From UBA987 sp002292105 (GTDB lineage: Bacteria > Bacteroidota > Bacteroidia > NS11-12g > UBA9320): 64,000 nucleotides of DNA. Each line of letters begins with the position of its first letter. Within the stretch, counting starts at the first letter, position 1. The notes under the pieces were generated by a model, which saw only the letters and a program-made list of their open reading frames with translations, searched no databases and was not told the origin of the DNA. Positions 8,098-18,000 of the stretch are shown in pieces. The position numbers and the translations under genes were made by a program. The stretch is from NCBI GenBank assembly GCA_943846675.1, contig OX044357.1:2728001-2792000 (forward strand), read 5' to 3'.

Positions 8098-8982
8098 ATG
8101 AGTTGGTTTAAGCGCGTAAAAGACGGGATTTTAACAAAAACCCAAGACAAAAAGTCTACACCAGATGGCTTGTGGGTTAAGTGTCCTGAGTGCCAAACTC
8201 CACATGCAAGCAAAGACTTTGCAATGGAAATGTGGGTCTGTAAAGACTGTGGTAATCACACAAGAATCGGTTCCGATGAATACTTCGAAATATTCTTTGA
8301 CAACGGTAAGTTTCAAGAATTAGATGCCAACATCACCTCTGGAGATCCTTTAAAGTTTGTTGACAAGAAGGACTACCCAACCCGAATTGAAGCTGCACAA
8401 AAAAAGACCCAACTCAAGGATGCCGTGAGAACTGGTGTCGGCAAGGTGAATGGCTTAAAAATGGTGATTTCATGCATGGACTTTAGCTTCATTGGAGGGT
8501 CTATGGGATCTGTAGTAGGAGAAAAAATTGGTCGCGCAATTGATGCCGCTAGAAAACAGAAGATCCCACTCATGATTATTTCAAAAAGTGGTGGAGCGCG
8601 AATGATGGAGGCAGCATTTAGTTTGATGCAAATGGCTAAAACAAGCGCCAAACTTGCTTTGCTAAACCAAGATGGTATCCCATTTATTTCCTATTTAACT
8701 GATCCAACAACGGGAGGGGTAACCGCTTCTTTCGCCATGTTAGGCGACTTCAACATCGCAGAGCCAAATGCCTTAATTGGGTTTGCAGGACCTCGAATTG
8801 TAAAAGAAACGATTGGCAAGGACCTTCCTACAGGCTTTCAACGTAGCGAATTTCTTCAGGAGCATGGATTTGTTGACTTCATTGTTGAACGCAAAAATGC
8901 TAAAGATCAAATACATACAGTACTTTCTCTAATCTGTGACAAAAAACCACGTGTTAAAGCAGAAACAGCAAAGTCGTCTTAG
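8098..8982 (+). CDS. accD: Acetyl-CoA carboxylase carboxyltransferase subunit beta
   Basis: A 294-residue AccD, which with AccA moves the carboxyl group from biotin to acetyl-CoA to make malonyl-CoA. The N-terminal zinc ribbon is complete (Cys29, Cys32, Cys48, Cys51). The carboxyltransferase core includes FSFIGGSMGSVVGEKI, SKSGGARMMEAAFSLMQMAK and YLTDPTTGGVTASFAMLGD, the oxyanion and CoA-binding region of the crotonase fold. Length is normal. accA is not in this window, so the subunits are encoded apart. fabD, which uses the malonyl-CoA, is at 55.9 kb. Confidence 0.96.
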   Translation: MSWFKRVKDGILTKTQDKKSTPDGLWVKCPECQTPHASKDFAMEMWVCKDCGNHTRIGSDEYFEIFFDNGKFQELDANITSGDPLKFVDKKDYPTRIEAAQKKTQLKDAVRTGVGKVNGLKMVISCMDFSFIGGSMGSVVGEKIGRAIDAARKQKIPLMIISKSGGARMMEAAFSLMQMAKTSAKLALLNQDGIPFISYLTDPTTGGVTASFAMLGDFNIAEPNALIGFAGPRIVKETIGKDLPTGFQRSEFLQEHGFVDFIVERKNAKDQIHTVLSLICDKKPRVKAETAKSS

Positions 8983-9048
8983 ACGTAAATAATTCCGAAG
9001 AAACCATCAAAATCCGTTAGAAAATTATTAATTCGCAATAAAAAGAAT

Positions 9049-9429
9049 ATGAATTTACCAGCAGACTTAAAATACACGAAAGACCACGAATGGGTTAAGC
9101 TAGAAGGTGACGTTGCAACTATTGGTGTTACCGATTTTGCACAGGGTGAACTAGGCGATGTCGTTTTTGTTGAAATAGAAACTGAAGGAGAAACTTTAGA
9201 CGCTGAAGATACTTTCGGTACGGTAGAAGCAGTTAAGACTGTTTCTGATTTATACATGCCAGTGGCTGGTGAGGTTGTTGAAATAAACACTGGATTAGAA
9301 GATGCTCCTGAAAATGTAAACAATGACCCATATGGTGACGGTTGGATGATTAAAATTCGTGTAAACGATACTGCAGATGTCGCTGCATTAATGGACGTAG
9401 ACGCCTACAAAGCGGCTATCGGACAATAG
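9049..9429 (+). CDS. gcvH: Glycine cleavage system H protein
   Basis: A 126-residue lipoyl carrier that shuttles the aminomethyl group between the P, T and L proteins of glycine cleavage. The lipoyl lysine is Lys63 in GTVEAVKTVSDLYMP, within a normal barrel-sandwich hybrid fold. The rest of the glycine cleavage genes are not nearby. lipB, which would attach the octanoyl precursor of lipoate, lies at 47 kb in this window. The stop codon overlaps by one base the GTG start of the following VanZ gene, so the two are translationally coupled. Confidence 0.96.
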   Translation: MNLPADLKYTKDHEWVKLEGDVATIGVTDFAQGELGDVVFVEIETEGETLDAEDTFGTVEAVKTVSDLYMPVAGEVVEINTGLEDAPENVNNDPYGDGWMIKIRVNDTADVAALMDVDAYKAAIGQ

Positions 9430-9812
9430 TGATCAAAGCCTTTCGTATTACCCTCGCTCTAGCGGTTGTAATATTAATTCTAAGCGTAGTATCGGTCCCC
9501 AAACTTCCTGAAATTAAAGTCAGGGCGGTAGACAAGTGGGGACATCTTTTGGCCTACATGTCACTATCTTTTGTTCTGTTTGTTGAACTAGCAAAAAAAT
9601 ACCATTGGTCAAATACTTATAGACGTTGGTTAATTCCGTCAATAACCATTTGCATTATTTACGGCATCCTTATGGAGCTTTTGCAAGCAACGCCTTTGTT
9701 TGATAGGCATTTCGAGTTTGCCGACATGGCTGCCAATTCCATTGGTGTTAGCCTAGGGTTCGTGTTATTTATCGGGACGTCGGCTTGGATTAAAAAATTA
9801 TATATCAAATAA
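9429..9812 (+). CDS. VanZ-like family membrane protein
   Basis: A 127-residue protein with four predicted membrane helices (about 5-23, 40-58, 75-92, 103-120). The family pattern KWGHLLAYMSLSFVLF lies after helix 1, and GILMELLQATPLFDRHFEFADMAANSIG before the last helix, typical of VanZ-like proteins. The start is GTG at 9429, overlapping the gcvH stop by one base. A VanZ gene directly after gcvH is, to my knowledge, frequent in Bacteroidota. Its function is unknown; VanZ itself gives low-level teicoplanin resistance, which should not be transferred to this protein. Confidence 0.85.
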   Translation: MIKAFRITLALAVVILILSVVSVPKLPEIKVRAVDKWGHLLAYMSLSFVLFVELAKKYHWSNTYRRWLIPSITICIIYGILMELLQATPLFDRHFEFADMAANSIGVSLGFVLFIGTSAWIKKLYIK

Positions 9813-9867
9813 TCTGATTTTATCGTTTACCTTTTATTCAACAGGTATATATATCCATGATAATTCA

Positions 9868-9875
9868 TAAATTTG
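9868..9875 (+). promoter_or_regulatory. Promoter -7 box TAAATTTG before tonB
   Basis: Perfect TAnnTTTG 22 bases before the tonB ATG. A second, imperfect candidate (TA plus three bases plus CTTTG) lies closer to the gene. Confidence 0.45.
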
Positions 9876-9897
9876 GAACTTTAAATCTTTGTAAAAC

Positions 9898-10575
9898 ATG
9901 GAAATTAAAAAACTAAGGAACATTGACGTCAAGTATAAAAGAGGACTCTTCTTTTTAATTGGTATGACTATTTCTTTGGGATTTGCGTATGGCTTAATGC
10001 AATACAAAAAATATGACCCAATCGTAGTGGAAGATCTTGATCAAGTGTACGATGAAGACATGGTACAACAAGAACAGACACAACAACAGGAAGAGAAACC
10101 ACCTCCGCCAGAAAAACCTCAAGATCCCGTGATTGAAGTTGTGGAAGATGAGGTTAAAATTGATGACACTCCTGATATCAGTATTGAAACAGACGACGAC
10201 GAGGCGTTCGGAGAACTTGATTTCGACGATGGTCCTGAAGACACCGATGAGGTATTCAAATGGTTCCAAGTGCAAGAAAAGGCAACATTCCCTGGTGGAT
10301 TAGCGGCAATGGATGTTTTCATTAAAGAAAACATGGAAATCCCTGAAATTGCTTACGAAGAAGCTGAAAATGGAACCGTGGTTGTATCATTTACTGTTGA
10401 AAAAGACGGTAAATTGTCAAACATTCATGTCACCTCTACAAGAAAAATTGGATACGGTGTTGAAGAAGCAGCTATAGCTGTAATTAAGAAAATGCCAAGA
10501 TGGAAACCTGCTTTGCAACGTGATAAGCCTGCACGTATGGCATTCCAAAAACCAATCAGACTTAGCTTTAACTAG
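9898..10575 (+). CDS. TonB-family energy transducer
   Basis: A 225-residue TonB-like protein. Residues about 17-36 form the single inner-membrane helix. A proline and acid-rich periplasmic linker follows (EKPPPPEKPQDPV, then many Asp/Glu to about 118). The C-terminal TonB domain (about 125-225) has the Bacteroidota FPGG motif, VVVSFTVEKDGKLSNIHV and MPRWKPALQRDKPARMAF. It would pass proton-motive force from ExbB/ExbD to outer-membrane receptors; no exbB, exbD or SusC-like receptor is nearby. The acidic linker is unusually like one in the anti-sigma protein at 31 kb. A strong bidirectional terminator follows. Confidence 0.92.
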   Translation: MEIKKLRNIDVKYKRGLFFLIGMTISLGFAYGLMQYKKYDPIVVEDLDQVYDEDMVQQEQTQQQEEKPPPPEKPQDPVIEVVEDEVKIDDTPDISIETDDDEAFGELDFDDGPEDTDEVFKWFQVQEKATFPGGLAAMDVFIKENMEIPEIAYEEAENGTVVVSFTVEKDGKLSNIHVTSTRKIGYGVEEAAIAVIKKMPRWKPALQRDKPARMAFQKPIRLSFN

Positions 10576-10593
10576 CAGCTAAAAAGAATTTAC

Positions 10594-10628
10594 AAAAAAG
10601 CCTCATTGATATCACTGAGGCTTTTTTT
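10594..10628. terminator. Bidirectional terminator between tonB and purL
   Basis: GCCTCA (10600-10605) pairs with TGAGGC (10616-10621) around a 10-base loop, flanked by six A on the left and seven T on the right. It can end transcripts of the convergent tonB and purL genes from both sides. Confidence 0.85.
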
Positions 10629-10645
10629 ATAGTTGTATTGTTCGT

Positions 10646-12859
10646 TTACGACATCAATTGGGACTCAATTGACGTATCATAGATTCCTTTGTACTCTTCA
10701 ATACTTCCAAAGTCCTCATCGTTGATACAAATTCTATTGCCGCTTACGGCACCTAATACTCTGTAGTGTTGCTCTTCCCCTTTCAAAAATGCTTCAAACA
10801 CTTCGGCTTGAGACTCCTCGACAGTAACAACAACTCTACTTTGTGCTTCACCAAATAGATACGCGTCCTTTCTTTCCTCAATGTTTGTTCTGACATCAAC
10901 GCCCAACCCAGAAGCCATTGACGATTCCAGTAACGAAATAAATAGTCCTCCTTCTGAGATATCGTGACAACTTTTCACAACGCCATTCTCAATAGCTTTT
11001 GTTACCGTTGCTTGAACCAAGTATTCTTCGTCCAAATCGAAATATGGGCAAGGCGAATGAGACACTTTGTGATACTTTGCTAGATACTGTGACGAACCTA
11101 TATCCACGATTTCCTTACCAAGAAGGAAGATCACATCACCTTCGTCTTTAAAACCAAGGGTCGTAATGTGCTCAGGCTTTTCAACTAATCCAACCATACC
11201 AATTGTAGGTGTAGGATACACAGCAGTTCCGTCAGAGCTTTGGTTATAAAAGCTAACATTACCTCCCGTTACTGGTGTTCCAAACTTTAGGCAGGCTGCT
11301 TTCATTCCAAGTATGGCATTCTTAAACTGCCAATACACGCCTTTATCGTAAGGATTACCAAAGTTTAAGCAGTTTGTCACTGCACTTGGCTTACCTCCAC
11401 TACACACAATATTTCTTGCTGCTTCACTCACGGCGATTGCTGTTCCTACTTCAGGGTCGGAATACACATATCTACTGTTACAATCTACGGTGAGCGCTAA
11501 GGATCTATCTGTCCCCTTGATTTGGACTATAGCCGCATCACTGGATTGATTGGTACTTTGATTAACCGTACCCACCATGCTGTCGTATTGTTTATATACC
11601 CATTGTTTAGAAGCAATGTTTGGCAATCCTGTCAAGAACCTTCCAATCTCTTGGATGTTACTTGGCTCTGGGATATCATCTATAGAAAATGATTTTATCT
11701 TTTCAGTATAAGCCGGCTCTTCCCACTCTCTTTCATAAACAGGAGCACCTCCACCTAACACCAAACTTTCTGCAGGGACATCACAGGTAACTTCCCCGTC
11801 TTTCACATATTTAATCCTTCCAGATTCATTGACTTCCCCGATCTGAGCAAAGGTTAGGTCCCACTTCTCTAATATCACCTCAACTTCCTTTTCGTGCCCT
11901 TTTTTAATAATGGCAAGCATTCGCTCTTGACTTTCGCTTAAGAGGATTTCCCAATCCTTCATATCCTGCTGACGCAACGGAACTTTATCTAAATCGATGG
12001 TCATACCCGTTTCACTTTTTGCGCTCATTTCGCAAGTAGAGCATGTAATCCCTGCAGCACCCATGTCTTGTAATCCAACAATTGCATCGGTTTCTAACAA
12101 CTCCATTGTGGCTTCAAGTATCAACTTTTCCCAAAAAGGATCACCAACCTGAACAGCAGGCAAATCGTCCATGGCGTCTTCACCAATGTCTTTACTTGCA
12201 AATGCTGCTCCAGCAATACCATCTTTACCAGTCGATGAACCAAAAATATAAACAGGGTTTCCGTTTCCTTCTGCAATGGCACTTACCGTTTTGCCTACTT
12301 CGACAATTCCGACACTCATTGCATTCACCAAAATATTGGTCTCATAACAGTCGTCGAAATACACTTCACCACCCACGGTAGGAATGCCAAATGAATTGCC
12401 ATAATCGCCAATTCCTTTAACAACACCTTTGGTTAACCACTTTGTACGGTCGGTATTGATGTTTCCAAAACGAAGTGAATTTAACTGTGCTATTGGTCGT
12501 GCGCCCATTGAGAAGATATCGCGATTGATACCCCCTACTCCAGTTGCCGCGCCTTGATAAGGTTCTATGGCAGATGGGTGATTGTGACTTTCTATCTTAA
12601 AACAACAAGCCAAACCTTCTCCAATATCAACCAAGCCGGCATTTTCTTCTCCAGCTTCGGCTAGCATCATAGGTCCTTCTTTAGGAAGTTTCTTTAACCA
12701 AGTGATGGAATTTTTGTAGGAACAATGTTCACTCCACATAACAGAATAGACGCTCAATTCTGTAAAATTGGGTGTGCGCCCTAAGATTTGTTTTATGTGA
12801 TCGAATTCCTCTGCTCGTAAGCCTAGTTCAATGGCTGTGTCTACAGTTACTTCTTGCAT
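10646..12859 (-). CDS. purL: Phosphoribosylformylglycinamidine synthase subunit PurL
   Basis: A 737-residue small-type PurL, which uses ATP and ammonia from PurQ to convert FGAR to FGAM in purine synthesis. Features: WSEHCSYKNS near residue 43, FKIESHNHPSAIEPYQGAAT near 87, IFSMGARPIA, GGEVYFDDCY, GLQDMGAAGITCST and the repeated half with TGGNVSFYNQS and CHDISEGGL. Length fits the small form, so separate PurQ and PurS proteins are expected; neither is in the window. The start MQEVTVDTAIELGL is preceded by a perfect promoter box 22 bases upstream. Confidence 0.96.
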   Translation of the reverse strand: MQEVTVDTAIELGLRAEEFDHIKQILGRTPNFTELSVYSVMWSEHCSYKNSITWLKKLPKEGPMMLAEAGEENAGLVDIGEGLACCFKIESHNHPSAIEPYQGAATGVGGINRDIFSMGARPIAQLNSLRFGNINTDRTKWLTKGVVKGIGDYGNSFGIPTVGGEVYFDDCYETNILVNAMSVGIVEVGKTVSAIAEGNGNPVYIFGSSTGKDGIAGAAFASKDIGEDAMDDLPAVQVGDPFWEKLILEATMELLETDAIVGLQDMGAAGITCSTCEMSAKSETGMTIDLDKVPLRQQDMKDWEILLSESQERMLAIIKKGHEKEVEVILEKWDLTFAQIGEVNESGRIKYVKDGEVTCDVPAESLVLGGGAPVYEREWEEPAYTEKIKSFSIDDIPEPSNIQEIGRFLTGLPNIASKQWVYKQYDSMVGTVNQSTNQSSDAAIVQIKGTDRSLALTVDCNSRYVYSDPEVGTAIAVSEAARNIVCSGGKPSAVTNCLNFGNPYDKGVYWQFKNAILGMKAACLKFGTPVTGGNVSFYNQSSDGTAVYPTPTIGMVGLVEKPEHITTLGFKDEGDVIFLLGKEIVDIGSSQYLAKYHKVSHSPCPYFDLDEEYLVQATVTKAIENGVVKSCHDISEGGLFISLLESSMASGLGVDVRTNIEERKDAYLFGEAQSRVVVTVEESQAEVFEAFLKGEEQHYRVLGAVSGNRICINDEDFGSIEEYKGIYDTSIESQLMS

Positions 12860-12881
12860 GTTTGCTGATTGTTTTGCGTCG

Positions 12882-12889
12882 CAAAATTA
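12882..12889 (-). promoter_or_regulatory. Promoter -7 box TAATTTTG before purL
   Basis: Perfect TAnnTTTG on the minus strand, 22 bases before the purL ATG at 12859. I saw no purine riboswitch-like structure in the 180-base gap shared with ald. Confidence 0.6.
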
Positions 12890-12984
12890 ACTATTGCGGC
12901 AACAAAAAAAGAGTCTAGGCTATGATTTGGGGAAAACATTTTAGTGACCGTGAATCCGCCTTAAAAAAGTGATAAAATTTCATC

Positions 12985-13016
12985 TTGTTTTTAACAATTG
13001 GTTGAAACTATCTTTG
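12985..13016 (+). promoter_or_regulatory. Promoter of ald: TTG, 21-base gap, TATCTTTG
   Basis: A full two-part Bacteroidota promoter: TTG at 12985-12987 and TATCTTTG at 13009-13016, with 21 bases between them. The ald ATG follows 23 bases later at 13040. Confidence 0.65.
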
Positions 13017-13039
13017 CCGTCCTTTAAAAGAACAAGGCA

Positions 13040-14155
13040 ATGATTATAGGAGTACCTAAAGAGATTAAAAACAACGAGAACAGAGTAGCGCTAACACCAG
13101 CAGGTGTTAGAGAAATGGTTAAAAGAAACCACACCGTTTATGTTCAATCAACTGCAGGAAATGGCAGTGGATTTACCGATGAAGAATACATTGAAGCAGG
13201 CGCAAGCATCCTTCCAACTATTGAGGAAACCTACGCAATTGCAGAAATGATTATGAAGGTTAAAGAACCTATCGAATCTGAATATGCGTTAATCAAGAAA
13301 GACCAACTTGTTTTCACTTACTTCCACTTTGCAAGTTATAAGCCGTTAACGCATGCAATGATTGATAGCGGAAGTATTTGTTTAGCCTACGAAACTGTTG
13401 AAAAAGCAGATAGAAGTCTTCCGTTACTTGTTCCTATGAGTGAAGTTGCCGGCAGGATGGCAACACAAGAGGGGGCAAAATATCTTGAGAAGCCAATGGG
13501 TGGAAGAGGCATCCTATTAGGAGGTGTTCCAGGCGTTCAACCTGCCAAAGTACTTGTACTTGGTGGAGGTGTAGTTGGAACTCAGGCGGCTAAAATGGCT
13601 GCAGGATTAGGTGCTGACGTAACCATAATGGATATAAGTCTTCCGAGGTTACGCTACCTGGATGACGTGATGCCAGCAAATGTTGGAACAATGATGTCGA
13701 ACGAGCATAACATCATGAAGCTAATTCAAACGCATGACTTAATCATTGGTGCTGTTTTAATCCCTGGTGCAAAGGCTCCACACCTTATTACAAGAGACAT
13801 GCTAAAAACAATGAGACCAGGAACGGTACTTGTTGATGTAGCAGTTGACCAAGGTGGTTGCATAGAAACGTGTAAACCAACAACGCACCAAGACCCAACA
13901 TTTTTTATCGACGACGTTTTGCATTATTGCGTTGCGAATATGCCAGGAGCGGTGCCTTACACATCGACATTGGCTCTAACCAACGCAACTTTGCCGTATG
14001 CCATTCAATTGGCCAATAAAGGCTGGAAGCAAGCTTGCAAAGACAACAGCGAGCTCAAACTAGGACTTAACATCATTGAAGGGAAGGTTTGTTACCAAGG
14101 CGTTGCAGAAGCATTTGACCTTGACTACACTCCTGTTGACGAGTTCCTAAAATAG
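13040..14155 (+). CDS. ald: Alanine dehydrogenase
   Basis: A 371-residue NAD-dependent alanine dehydrogenase that interconverts L-alanine and pyruvate plus ammonia. It begins MIIGVPKEIKNNENRVALTP, with MKVKEPIESEY and YFHFASYKPLTHAMI in the catalytic domain. The nucleotide-binding fold VLVLGGGVVGTQAAKMAAGLGA lies near residue 172. VDVAVDQGGC and the C-terminal NMPGAVPYTSTLAL are also typical. Length matches the family. The esterase gene starts 11 bases after the stop and probably shares its transcript. Confidence 0.95.
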   Translation: MIIGVPKEIKNNENRVALTPAGVREMVKRNHTVYVQSTAGNGSGFTDEEYIEAGASILPTIEETYAIAEMIMKVKEPIESEYALIKKDQLVFTYFHFASYKPLTHAMIDSGSICLAYETVEKADRSLPLLVPMSEVAGRMATQEGAKYLEKPMGGRGILLGGVPGVQPAKVLVLGGGVVGTQAAKMAAGLGADVTIMDISLPRLRYLDDVMPANVGTMMSNEHNIMKLIQTHDLIIGAVLIPGAKAPHLITRDMLKTMRPGTVLVDVAVDQGGCIETCKPTTHQDPTFFIDDVLHYCVANMPGAVPYTSTLALTNATLPYAIQLANKGWKQACKDNSELKLGLNIIEGKVCYQGVAEAFDLDYTPVDEFLK

Positions 14156-14166
14156 TCTTTCCGTTT

Positions 14167-14931
14167 TTGGATTTAAATTATAAAAGATACGGCGACTCTG
14201 GCGAGTACGTTGTGATTGTTCACGGTTTATTCGGGATGCTGGATAATTGGCACAATATGGCCAAGAAGCTTTCTGAACATTTCCAAGTCTTATCTATTGA
14301 TGTGCGTAACCACGGTAGTTCGCCACATCATGAAGACATGTCTTATGAGGCGATGTGCGAAGACATTCATGGCCTACTAGACTCCCTAGAAATTTCTTCG
14401 GCTCATTTCATCGGTCACTCGATGGGTGGCAAGGCTGTGATGAAATTGGCCGATCTATTCCCAGAAATCATCCATAAACTTTGTGTTGTTGATATCGCTC
14501 CAAAGCGCTACAAACCAGGACATACTGAGATTTTTGAGGCCATGCTAACATTACCAGTATCTGAATTATCATCGAGGTCTGAAGCCGAAGAAAAAATTGC
14601 CGTTAAAATAAAGGATAAAGGCGTTCGGTTATTTATCCTTAAGAATTTAGATCGAAACAAAGAAGGTGGATATCGTTGGAAAATTGGATTGACACATATT
14701 CATAATAATTATGATACCATAATTGGTGGTATCACTTTATCGTGGCCTTTCTCTAACGATACGCTTTTTGTAAGAGGTGAAAAATCTCAGTACGTCACTG
14801 AGCAAGACGAAGTGGACATTGTAGACCTTTTCCCAAATGCTACATTCGAAACAATCCCGGATGCTGGTCATTGGGTGCATGCCGACAGCCCTGAATTATT
14901 TTATCAAACGCTGATTCGATTTCTCCTGTAA
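14167..14931 (+). CDS. Alpha/beta-fold hydrolase (YbfF-like esterase)
   Basis: A 254-residue alpha/beta hydrolase. The oxyanion region VIVHGLFGMLDNWHN, the strand end DVRNHGSS, the nucleophile elbow GHSMGG with Ser85 and the late DAGHWVHAD with the catalytic His (about 236) are all present. The pattern resembles E. coli YbfF, a short-chain acyl esterase. The start is TTG at 14167, read as Met; the first in-frame ATG is 23 codons later, inside the conserved region, so the TTG is needed. It lies just after ald and is likely co-transcribed. The natural substrate is unknown. Confidence 0.86.
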   Translation: MDLNYKRYGDSGEYVVIVHGLFGMLDNWHNMAKKLSEHFQVLSIDVRNHGSSPHHEDMSYEAMCEDIHGLLDSLEISSAHFIGHSMGGKAVMKLADLFPEIIHKLCVVDIAPKRYKPGHTEIFEAMLTLPVSELSSRSEAEEKIAVKIKDKGVRLFILKNLDRNKEGGYRWKIGLTHIHNNYDTIIGGITLSWPFSNDTLFVRGEKSQYVTEQDEVDIVDLFPNATFETIPDAGHWVHADSPELFYQTLIRFLL

Positions 14932-14959
14932 CTTTGGGTATTGCATTTGCCTAAATTAA

Positions 14960-14991
14960 TTGCCTTTTCTTCATAGGTTTTCATAGATTTG
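14960..14991 (+). promoter_or_regulatory. Promoter of the GT39/TPR gene: TTG, 21-base gap, TAGATTTG
   Basis: TTG at 14960-14962 and TAGATTTG at 14984-14991 with 21 bases between, the same geometry as the ald promoter. The ATG follows 30 bases later at 15022. Confidence 0.6.
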
Positions 14992-15021
14992 ATTCCATTT
15001 TAATAAAGCGGTCTCATCATC

Positions 15022-18000
15022 ATGGCGAAATCATCAAAAAAGAAAATCTCTACGCCTTCTGCACCTTGTTCGGTCATTATTACTGGAATTAATTCTGAGG
15101 AATTAAAATCATCTGTAACAGAAGCACTAAACGGGATTCAAAGTAAAATCTCCAATGCGTCTGTGTTAATGAGTGGTACTGCCGCAACTGCTTACAATGA
15201 TTTGTCAGGAATTATCGAAGCCGGAGAAAGTTCAGAGATTGTGATTTGTCCAGAATCAGCCATCACTTTGCTACCAGCTGCGATTCAAGGTTTACGTCAG
15301 AACAAACCAAGACCCGGAAATGTCTTGCTACCTGACTTTGCTCAGGGAAAAAACAAGCGTTCATTATTACAACTGTTAGGAAACTTTTGGTCTAAATTAT
15401 TTGGAATCGTTGAGGTAAATGGTGTTGAGAGTGGCATTGTCATTCTACATAAAACAGACATTGTTAGCCGCAAGCTATTCTCAAATGCCGAATCAATACT
15501 GGACAAAAGTGGTTACAAACTATCCAATTGGGCCGTTTTAAACGGGATGACGGCATCTGCAACCAGCTTACCTAATACAACTGCAAAAGACGTGTCTCAT
15601 TCCTACGCAAAATCTGTATTGTCGAGCATTGGCAGCCGCTGGAACTGGTTTGTTTCTAGTCCTCTGAAGGAGATATCTTTAGGAAACCTTAAGCAAGGAA
15701 ATTCGAGCACTTATCGGCTACTTTTTAGTGCATTGTGTTTGTTTAGCTTGGTGCTACTCCCAATGATCAGTTTCGATTTTGGCACAACTTGGGACGAACC
15801 AGAAGACAGAAAATACTTCACTGAGGTTATTTCATATTTCCAGACTGGCGGAGAAGATACAAGAGCGTTAGATGAAAGTAGAAAACTACATGACCACTTA
15901 GTCAATTACGGCCCCTTTGTAAATCTAACGTGTGCCTTTGTAGAAGAATACCTTTCACCGTTTGACACTTACGAAACCCGGCACTTGGTATTGAGCGTAT
16001 TCGCACTTGTTGGTTTATTATTTACAGGTTTACTCGCTAGAAAAATTGGCACTTGGCGAACAGGCGTTATCGCCATTATTATATTGCTGGTCACACCAGC
16101 ATTCTTAGGCCACTCGGCCAATAATCAAAAAGACTTACCCTTTCTTGCATTTTACATCGCGAGTATCTTCTATATCATAAGGTTTGTACAAGAATTACCC
16201 AAAGTCAGAATCAAAACTTTGATAATGGCCGGATTGACCATGGGCATATTGTTTAGCATCCGAGCTGGAGGACTTATTGTCTTTGCTTACCTCATATTGT
16301 TTGCAGGACTCAGATTTTTATGGGCGATTAAACAAAAAGAAAAAAACATTGGCGTTCAGTTTAGAAAGTACATTTTGAACGGCTTTTTTGTCATGGGACT
16401 GGCCTATTTTATTGGCGTCATTCTTTGGCCAGCTGCGCTACAAGACCCTTTCGGACATCCACTTGAAGCCCTAAGTAATTTCGAGAAATTTAGCTTGGTA
16501 CACGTATACGAAATTTTCGAAGGTGCCCGCTATTACATGAAAGATTATCCGTGGTACTATGCCCCGAAAATGATGATGATCACGCTGCCACTCTTTGTAC
16601 TTATTGGGTTGGTCATGCTCATCGTTGGGTTTAAATGGCAGCGCAAACATTTTAATGCTGTTATTCTTTCTATCGTGGGTTTCACTTTGGTATTCCCATT
16701 AGGGTATATCATTTACAAAGAATCTGCTTTGTACAATTCCTGGAGACATGTCCTTTTTGTTTTACCAAGTGTCGTTATTCTCTCGGCGGTTGGATGGGAT
16801 TCTATCATGCACGTAAAGCAAAAAATGGTTCAGCTTGCCACTCCAATCGTCTTACTTGCACTTGTTGCTATAACGAGCGTTTGGGTGATACAAAACCACC
16901 CCTATGAGTACATGTACTATAACCAACTGGCAGGTGGTGTTGAAGGAGCGTACGGAAATTACGAATTAGACTACTGGTGTCAAACCCCTAAACAGGCCAT
17001 TAAATGGATTCATGAAAATGAAGATTTGCCACAAGGGAAAACCAAAATCATATCGAATAATGAGTTGTTTAGTATCCAATACTATTCAGACAAATACCAA
17101 GAAGGCGGTGAAGAATTACGTGAATATAGCCGGCAACTAGAAGTGCTAAACGACGAAATAGATCGCCTTAATCATTACAAAAAAGAAAACATTCTCACCG
17201 AAGCGGAGCACAAGTCAGAAGTAGATTTATTGGTCCTTGAACGCAACCCGTTAAAAGTTATGGTTGACTCCTTACGAAAAGCGAGCATCCTCTGGAGTCG
17301 TGAATTAAATTGGAATAAAGACGATTGGGATTATGCAATTTGGACAAATCGAACTGTATCCCCAACGGCTTTGCGCAAAGGTTATTTTCCACCAAAAGGG
17401 ACGATTCACGAAATTAAGGTTGATGGCGTGACGGTATGTGCGGTAGTTAAACGTGAGAACAAAAACATCTATCTAGCGAATCAGAAACTTAAAACTAGAA
17501 ATTACGCTGAGGCAGAGGCATTACTTGAAAACTATATTGAATATGACCCTTTAGAGGAAGAAGCGTATCGCACATTAGGGTATACACATCTTATACAAGG
17601 TAGAAATGAACAGGCCATCGATTGGTGCATGAAGAGTTTAGAAATTTGTCCTGAAAGTTACTTCAGCCACCATTTCATCGGAATTGCATATTTGCAACCT
17701 GTTCAGATGCAAAAAGCGGGCATAAATAAAAACGCAAACTTAGATTCGGCCGATAAGCATTTCAAGTTGTCGGCTAAATACAAGCCAAACTTCAGCTCTT
17801 CGTACGACGGTCAAGGCGATGTGGCGATGGCTAGAGGGAATACGCAGCAGGCTCTTAAGATGTACAAACTGGCTTTACAGTATGGAGGGAACAACCCTCA
17901 GTTCTTCTTTAAAGCCGGAAACGCTTATCTGCAGCTTAACGACCTCAATAATGCAGGCAACTACTTCAACGCAGCTATTCAAGCCAATAAAAACTTTGCT

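Noticed and set aside
9429..9812. VanZ-like gene as an antibiotic resistance determinant
   Set aside because: It is a stand-alone family member coupled to gcvH, with no van cluster nearby.
10646..12859. Long open frames antisense to purL, uvrA, HtrA and gltX
   Set aside because: They follow the codon pattern of the sense gene, lack start signals and show no family features.
12922..12972. Mini reading frame of 16 codons starting ATGATTTGG between purL and ald
   Set aside because: Very short, no signal peptide or conserved look, and it overlaps the region leading to the ald promoter.
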